NCBI RefSeq assembly: GCF_009664085.1
Contig: NZ_CP039268.1
Span: forward strand, 5,001 to 69,000
Source of the DNA: Thermochromatium tepidum ATCC 43061
GTDB lineage: Bacteria > Pseudomonadota > Gammaproteobacteria > Chromatiales > Chromatiaceae
DNA length: 64,000 nucleotides
Reading direction: 5' to 3'
Under the pieces are notes generated by a model. It was not told where the DNA came from, searched no databases, and saw only the letters and a list, made by a program, of their open reading frames with translations. Shown piece after piece: positions 58,977 through 64,000 of the stretch (position 1 is the stretch's first letter; each line of letters starts with the position of its first letter). A program made the position numbers and the translations under genes.

Positions 58977-61040
58977 TTACAAGGGTTCGTCGATCAGATC
59001 GATCTCGACCCGACGGTTGATCCAAGGGCCGAGTTGCTTCTCTTGCTCGCGGGAGAATTTCGGCTCGGACATCCCCTTGCCCTCATGGCTGAGGCGGGAT
59101 GCAGCGATCCCGTTGCGGCGCAGGATCAAGGCAATGTCGGCGGCACGCCGCTCCGACAAGACTTGGTTGTTGCTTGGCAGACCCCGGCTATCGGTGTGAG
59201 TGACGACATGGATCCGGATGTGCTTAGCGTTTTTCAGACGTTCGGCGAACCTGGCGAGCAAGGCGCGCGCGCCCTCGTCCAGGGCCACGCTGCCGTCGCG
59301 AAACTGAATGAGACGTGAGAAATCGGCCCGAATATGATTGGGGGTGAGGCGTTCGACCGGGATGGACAGTGCGGTGAGCTCGGATGCGAGCCAGCTCAGT
59401 CCGGCGCTATCGGTGGCGGGTTCAACGGATACGCCAAGCACACTCGACCGCGCCTCGGGCAGTGCCGGCGCCTCGACCCTGGGTTCCATTTCGATTTCGC
59501 TCGCCCCAACCTCTGTCTTCAAGGTATCCGGGGCTGGCGCTGTGTCGGCGTTCGATTCGGGTTTGGACAACGGCTCGGCGCCGGGTGCTTCAACAATGGC
59601 TTCGGCAAGCGGATGACTAGGTTCCTGAGCCAGGCTGACCAGGACATCGAAGCGCGATACCTCGGATACCGACTCCGTTCCTGCCGGGGCTGACAACTCA
59701 GCGCGATCCGCGTCGGATACGCTGATCGATTCGGGGCTTGCGGCAAGCGGGCTGAGAGGCGGTTCAGAGGCATCCAGACCGTGCGTCTCCTGTTTGGTCG
59801 AGGACGCGATGGGGGCTGGACCTGAGTTCAGGATATACCAGCCCACCAGTCCGATCCCGGCCAGGACTCCGACCGCCACGGCGGCAATCTCCCAGCCCTG
59901 GCGCCGATCGCTCTGCCTGAACTCGAATGCCCTGTCTTCCAGGGCGTGCAGTCGTTCCGCTGCGCTCCAGCGTGCATAGTCGAAACCGACCAGGGTGGTG
60001 CCCGATACATGAGGTTCGGCGGGGGCCTGGAGTCTGGGCGCCGCCGTCTCGGTCGGCGGCGGTGATTTCTCGGGCACCGGGGACGGCGCGACAGCCGTGT
60101 GCTCGGTCCGAGTCGTCCGGGGCGGGAGCCCCCGTGATTGCTGTTCCTCGAAGGTGCGGATCTCCTCCTCCAGTTCCTCGGCCAGGATCGGTCGATACTC
60201 GGGCAAGGGCTCGATCTGTTCGCCGTCGATTGCGAACAGCAGGTGCGCACCGTCAGAGCGCACGAAGGTGTCGATGAAGCGCGCGTCGATCCGCGATTCA
60301 CCCTCGCCGTATGCGAAGACCAGCGCCGTGTCGCAGATCAGGTTGATGAGCCTGGGGATGCCTCGACTGTAGTGGAAGATGGCATGGCAGGCCTCGGGGG
60401 TGAAGATGTCCGAACGGCCGCCGGCGCTCCTGAGACGATGCCGGACGTAGCGACAACTGTCCTCTAGACTCATGCGCCCGAGATGATAGGACGCCGAGAT
60501 GCGCTGGCTGAACTGTTCGAGTCCAGCCTGACGCAGCCGATCGCGCAATTCAGGCTGACCGAGCAGCAGCACCTGGAGCAGGATGTCGCGCTCGGAGTTG
60601 ACGTTGGACAGCAGCCGGATCTCTTCGAGCGTGTCGCGACCGAGATTCTGCGCCTCGTCGATGATGAGCAGCGTCTTGCGCCCCTTGGCGTATTGATCGG
60701 CCAAGAAGTCGACGAAGGCCCGATGCTGGGCGACGTAGTCATGCGACGCCTGGATGTCGAAGGTCGCGCAGATCCAGTCCAGGAGGCGACCGAGCGGCTG
60801 CTGGGTGCACGAGATGAGTCCGACGGTCATGTCCTGTTCGAGCCGACCGAGCAGGTAGCGTATCAGGGTCGTCTTGCCCGATCCGATTTCGCCCGTGATG
60901 ACGGTGAAACCAGGCTGGTTATAGAGGCTATATTCGAGGAGCGTCAATGCCTGGCGATGGATCTGGCTAGGGTAGAAGAAACCCGGGTCAGGCAGGAGTG
61001 AAAAGGGTTTGTCTTGGAAGCCGAAAAAGGATTCATACAT
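58977..61040 (-). CDS. ExeA-type ATPase fused to a membrane-anchored OmpA domain
   Basis: A 687-aa fusion. Residues 1-270 are a GspA/ExeA/MshM-type AAA ATPase: MYESFFGFQDKPFSLLPDP, Walker A GEIGSGKTT at 50-58, Walker B TLLIIDEAQNL near 125 and sensor GRMSLEDSCRYV near 195. A Pro/Thr-rich linker and a transmembrane helix (about 385-405, IAAVAVGVLAGIGLVGWYIL) follow, then a Ser/Ala/Glu-rich linker and a C-terminal OmpA peptidoglycan-binding domain (VVTHTDSRGLPSNNQVLSERR). ATP use in the cytoplasm could thus be linked to the cell wall. The start is the ATG with AGGTG eight bases upstream. It follows the FimX-like gene by 56 bp. Confidence 0.9.
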   Translation of the reverse strand: MYESFFGFQDKPFSLLPDPGFFYPSQIHRQALTLLEYSLYNQPGFTVITGEIGSGKTTLIRYLLGRLEQDMTVGLISCTQQPLGRLLDWICATFDIQASHDYVAQHRAFVDFLADQYAKGRKTLLIIDEAQNLGRDTLEEIRLLSNVNSERDILLQVLLLGQPELRDRLRQAGLEQFSQRISASYHLGRMSLEDSCRYVRHRLRSAGGRSDIFTPEACHAIFHYSRGIPRLINLICDTALVFAYGEGESRIDARFIDTFVRSDGAHLLFAIDGEQIEPLPEYRPILAEELEEEIRTFEEQQSRGLPPRTTRTEHTAVAPSPVPEKSPPPTETAAPRLQAPAEPHVSGTTLVGFDYARWSAAERLHALEDRAFEFRQSDRRQGWEIAAVAVGVLAGIGLVGWYILNSGPAPIASSTKQETHGLDASEPPLSPLAASPESISVSDADRAELSAPAGTESVSEVSRFDVLVSLAQEPSHPLAEAIVEAPGAEPLSKPESNADTAPAPDTLKTEVGASEIEMEPRVEAPALPEARSSVLGVSVEPATDSAGLSWLASELTALSIPVERLTPNHIRADFSRLIQFRDGSVALDEGARALLARFAERLKNAKHIRIHVVTHTDSRGLPSNNQVLSERRAADIALILRRNGIAASRLSHEGKGMSEPKFSREQEKQLGPWINRRVEIDLIDEPL

Positions 61041-61096
61041 CGTTCGGGGCACCTAAACCATGTCGGAGTGCCTGGCGTCTCCCCAAACCCGCTGGC

Positions 61097-63145
61097 TCAG
61101 GTCTGGACCTCGAGCGTGGTCGAGGGGCGCTGGAGAAAATTCCCCTGCACATAGTCAACGCCCGCCGTCCAGAGCACGGTCAGGGCGCGTGCATCCTCAA
61201 CACCGGTGACGACACTCCTGACGTTGAACTCGCGTGCCAGGGTCGCAAGCTGCACGAGCCGCTGTTGTTTGGCGCTGTCGTCGGCCAATCCCTGCGCCAG
61301 GGACGGTCGGAGGAGCACAAAATCGAGCGCAAGCGCCTGGAGCAGCATCTCGGGGCGCTCGGTGGTACCGAAATGGTTGACGGCCACGCGGCACTTGATC
61401 TTGTGCAACGTCTCGACCAGCTTGCCGATACTGGCCAGGTTGCCGACGACGACGTCCTCCCGAAATTGAATCGTCAACCAGTTACCGCGTACATCGAACT
61501 CACGCAGACAGTCGCAGATCCAGAGCACGGTGTTTGGGTTGCGCAGGGTGTCCTCGGACAGGTTGACGAACAGACTGAGACTGTGACCGGCGCGCCGCCG
61601 CTGACCGATGACATCGATGGCCGAACGAAGGGTCCACCTGTCGAGTTCCTCGATTAGACCGCGACGGATCGCCGCGCCGATGAAATCCTTGGCCTCGAGC
61701 AGGTTTTCGTCTTCGTCGAAGAGTCGCAGCAGGACGCTGTAGTTCTCCTGGCTGTCGCCCATGAGACTGATGATGGGCTGATAGACCAGCTTGAGCTGAT
61801 CGTTGTGCAGGGCGTACTCGATCTTGTGCGCGATCGTCGCCTCGTCATCCCCCCCGGCGGGAGCACTCGTCTTAGGCCCGCCTCCCACGGCCTGGCCCAC
61901 ATAATGGTGGCCGATACAGAGCCGGTAGGCGGCGTTGATGATGTCCTCAGGCGCCGAGGCGCGATCCCTCACCAGGAAATAGCCGATCTGACAATCGGGC
62001 ACAGTGGCGTCTTGCACAGATGCGCGCATGGGCAGGCGTGCCTGGGCGCTCAGCTCGGCAGCCAGGGCCTGGGCGCCGTGCTCGTCGAGCCCATCGACGA
62101 TGAGTCCGAATCCATTCTCGCTCACGCGCACAAGGGACCCGCGCCCGCCGATGAGTCTGCTTAGGGTATGACTGAACTCATCGAGCAGTTCAAGCCCGAT
62201 CGACAGCCCCATCTCCCGCATCACGTCGGAGATCTTGGCGACACGGATATAGAAGATGGCGAAGGGGCGGATGACGAGGCGCTGCTCGTCGATGTGAGAT
62301 TCGATCTCGGCGATCAGAGGCGCAAGTCCAGCGGTTGGCGGGGCAGTGGCAACAGCATAGATGGGTGGCGTCTCGATCGGCTGCAGGATGAGGCGCAGAC
62401 AGGACTCGCCCTCGAATTCGCTTGGAGAGGCGAGTAGGCGGGCATCAAAACGTGTCGCATCGGGTCGCCGACAACCGACGTCGAGCAGAACGATGGACCC
62501 AGGGTCGGCGGGGCCAGTCGACTTAAGCAGGTCACGGATCGCAGCGTGATACTCGGGCTCGAAGAGATCGAGCAGGGGTGTGGATAGCACCTCCTCGGTC
62601 GAGAGCTGCCCAAAGAGCCGCGCATAGGACTGGTTGACCTCGAGGTGCAGACCATCCTGGACGAAGGCCACGCCGGCGCGTGTGACCTCGGCAAGCTGCA
62701 GGATACCCTGTTCGCACTGACGCAGACGGCCATTCAGCGCCTCGGCGGCCTGCCTGGCCTTCAGATCGGCCAGCTCACGCGCCACGCTCAATCGCAGATG
62801 CTCCGGGTCGGCGCGGCGCACGATGTCGCGCACACCGAAACGCCTCGCCCTCGCCGCCTCGGTCTCCCACTGCTCCGGATCGGCGAGCAGGATCAGGGGG
62901 ATCGTTGTCTTCAGGCGTTTGTAGGCGGATAGAACCTTGTCGACCTCGACGTCTCGGTCATAGCCGCAGCAAAGGATAAGGTCACAACCGCGCGCGGTGA
63001 TCACCTTGTCGAGGTGCTCGGCACCCGGGATCGAGAGGCTAAGCTCGGCCAGCCGTGCCTCGCGGAGTGTCGCCATCAATCGCTCAGCCTCACTGGTCTC
63101 GGATGTGACGATGAGCAGCGTCGGTTGTTGACTGTGCGTAGGCAT
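61097..63145 (-). CDS. fimX: FimX-like protein (REC-PAS-degenerate GGDEF-degenerate EAL)
   Basis: A 682-aa signalling protein with the FimX layout. It has a receiver-like domain (about 8-125) lacking the usual phospho-acceptor Asp, a PAS domain (about 145-260), a GGDEF domain whose motif is replaced (RVSENGFGLIV) and an EAL domain whose EAL reads SVL (ENYSVLLRLFDEDENLL). So it should bind rather than make or break c-di-GMP, as Pseudomonas FimX does when it controls type IV pilus assembly. Length also matches FimX (691 aa). The start at 63145 is MPTHSQQPTLLIV. It lies between epmB and the ExeA-OmpA gene. Confidence 0.88.
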   Translation of the reverse strand: MPTHSQQPTLLIVTSETSEAERLMATLREARLAELSLSIPGAEHLDKVITARGCDLILCCGYDRDVEVDKVLSAYKRLKTTIPLILLADPEQWETEAARARRFGVRDIVRRADPEHLRLSVARELADLKARQAAEALNGRLRQCEQGILQLAEVTRAGVAFVQDGLHLEVNQSYARLFGQLSTEEVLSTPLLDLFEPEYHAAIRDLLKSTGPADPGSIVLLDVGCRRPDATRFDARLLASPSEFEGESCLRLILQPIETPPIYAVATAPPTAGLAPLIAEIESHIDEQRLVIRPFAIFYIRVAKISDVMREMGLSIGLELLDEFSHTLSRLIGGRGSLVRVSENGFGLIVDGLDEHGAQALAAELSAQARLPMRASVQDATVPDCQIGYFLVRDRASAPEDIINAAYRLCIGHHYVGQAVGGGPKTSAPAGGDDEATIAHKIEYALHNDQLKLVYQPIISLMGDSQENYSVLLRLFDEDENLLEAKDFIGAAIRRGLIEELDRWTLRSAIDVIGQRRRAGHSLSLFVNLSEDTLRNPNTVLWICDCLREFDVRGNWLTIQFREDVVVGNLASIGKLVETLHKIKCRVAVNHFGTTERPEMLLQALALDFVLLRPSLAQGLADDSAKQQRLVQLATLAREFNVRSVVTGVEDARALTVLWTAGVDYVQGNFLQRPSTTLEVQT

Positions 63146-63228
63146 ACGGGTGTCTTTCGAGTCAGGTCCATCGCTGATGGGGCGATTATCGGTCTTCCCG
63201 GCCACAAAGGAAAAGCACCGGATACGCT

Positions 63229-64000
63229 TTATTCGAGCGGCTGCTTGGCGGGCGCCCCAGGTATCTCGCGCACCAGGCGCGGCACCAGATAGCCGGGCAG
63301 ACGGGTGCGCAGCTCAGCCAGTAGGCGTCGGGCCTCGACGTCGCTCACCTGGAAATGGGCGCTGCCGGCGACTGGATCCAGTCCATGCAGATAGTAGGGC
63401 AACACGCCGCACGCGAAGAGCCGTTCGCTCAACTCGACCAGGGTCTCGACCCGATCGTTCACGCCAAACAGCAGGACGCTTTGGTTGAGCAGGGTGACTC
63501 CGGCGGCGCGCCAGTCGAGCAGGGCCAAGCGCACGGATTCATCCAGTTCATGCGGGTGGTTGGCCTGGATCACCAGGGTGCTCGCCAGTCGGCCCGCTGT
63601 CAGGCGGGCCGCCAGTCGTGCGGTCAGGCGCACGGGTGACACGACCGCCAATCGACTGTGCAGGCGCAGACGCTTGAGATGGTCGATGTGCTCCAGCCCC
63701 TGGATCAGCGCGTCGAGCCGGTCGTCGTCGAGCATCAACGGGTCGCCGCCGCTCAGGATCACTTCGGTCAGGCTGGGATCGCTGGCGATCTCCTCCAGCG
63801 CCCGCTCCAGGTGAGTTTGGTTCGGTCCTAGGGCCTGATAGGGGAAATGGCGACGGAAACAGTAGCGACAATGGATGGCACAGAGGCCGGTCAGCATCAG
63901 CAGGGCTCGTCCTGCGTACTTCACCAACAGTCCGGGGGCGCGTTCGGCAGCGGTGTCTCCGACCGGATCAGCGACATAGCCGGCAACCGGCCGGCGCTCG
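63229..64000 (-). CDS. epmB: EF-P beta-lysylation protein EpmB (partial)
   Basis: A radical-SAM lysine 2,3-aminomutase-like enzyme; its N-terminus lies beyond the window end. The cluster motif CAIHCRYCFRRHFPY, the SGGDPLMLDDDRLDAL motif and the PLP/substrate region YYLHGLDPVAGSAHF are clear. EpmB converts alpha-lysine to beta-lysine, which EpmA attaches to elongation factor P. The visible part is about 257 residues of an expected 320-340. The related epmA and efp genes are not in the window. It is on the same strand as the fimX-like gene, 83 bp upstream. Confidence 0.93.
   Translation of the reverse strand, partial: ERRPVAGYVADPVGDTAAERAPGLLVKYAGRALLMLTGLCAIHCRYCFRRHFPYQALGPNQTHLERALEEIASDPSLTEVILSGGDPLMLDDDRLDALIQGLEHIDHLKRLRLHSRLAVVSPVRLTARLAARLTAGRLASTLVIQANHPHELDESVRLALLDWRAAGVTLLNQSVLLFGVNDRVETLVELSERLFACGVLPYYLHGLDPVAGSAHFQVSDVEARRLLAELRTRLPGYLVPRLVREIPGAPAKQPLE

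Overview
The window comes from a high-GC gammaproteobacterium that is almost certainly a purple sulfur bacterium of the Chromatiaceae, close to Allochromatium or Thermochromatium. Three things point there. The flavocytochrome c sulfide dehydrogenase pair (fccA/fccB) follows the Chromatium proteins nearly residue for residue as I remember them. There is an HynS-Isp1-Isp2-HynL type [NiFe] hydrogenase operon. A peroxiredoxin-glutaredoxin fusion sits beside an NADH-type glutathione (amide) reductase, the glutathione-amide system known from Chromatium. The species is inference.

Layout. 1-1440: 3' end of a 23S rRNA gene, a 5S rRNA gene and a rho-independent terminator. 1447-16030 (minus): the classical envelope/translation cluster rpsB-tsf-pyrH-frr-uppS-cdsA-dxr-rseP-bamA-skp-lpxD-fabZ-lpxA-lpxB-rnhB. 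16378-20298 (plus): map-glnD and a small secreted protein. 20380-25750: hydrogenase operon, led by a HupH-like gene whose ribosome binding site lies in a perfect 10-bp hairpin. 25757-29146 (minus): an SSS-family symporter, an unlisted 56-aa membrane accessory protein and an outer-membrane porin. 29356-35671 (plus): an RpfE-like protein, garA, garB and rapA. 35744-38087: a Trm112-like gene, a decayed TnpB element, a hemerythrin-like gene, a P-type ATPase fragment and unassigned sequence. 38088-41298 (plus): zipA-ligA and a small conserved protein. 41409-44368 (minus): pcm-tmcA. 44427-48036 (minus): a tetraheme NapC-type cytochrome, a periplasmic ankyrin protein and fccAB. 48188-50708 (minus): a membrane dynamin-like GTPase and nadA. 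51082-56130 (plus): an RND adaptor and a permease with an unusual C-terminal tail. 56294-58925 (plus): two exported proteins, a ParA-like ATPase and a membrane coiled-coil protein. 58977-64000 (minus): epmB (cut by the window edge), a FimX-like degenerate c-di-GMP protein, and an ExeA-type ATPase fused through a membrane segment to an OmpA domain.

The metabolic genes fit sulfide- and hydrogen-driven phototrophy: periplasmic sulfide oxidation by FccAB, hydrogen oxidation feeding Isp1/Isp2, and peroxide defence by the GarA/GarB thiol cycle. The least explained parts are the napC-ank-fccAB arrangement, the symporter/mini-protein/porin module, and the right-hand block (ParA-like ATPase, membrane coiled coil, ExeA-OmpA fusion, FimX-like protein), which could be a cell-surface or type IV pilus positioning module. 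Intact mobile elements, CRISPR arrays and tRNA genes were not seen. Many adjacent genes overlap by ATGA or GTGA, so translational coupling is common here.
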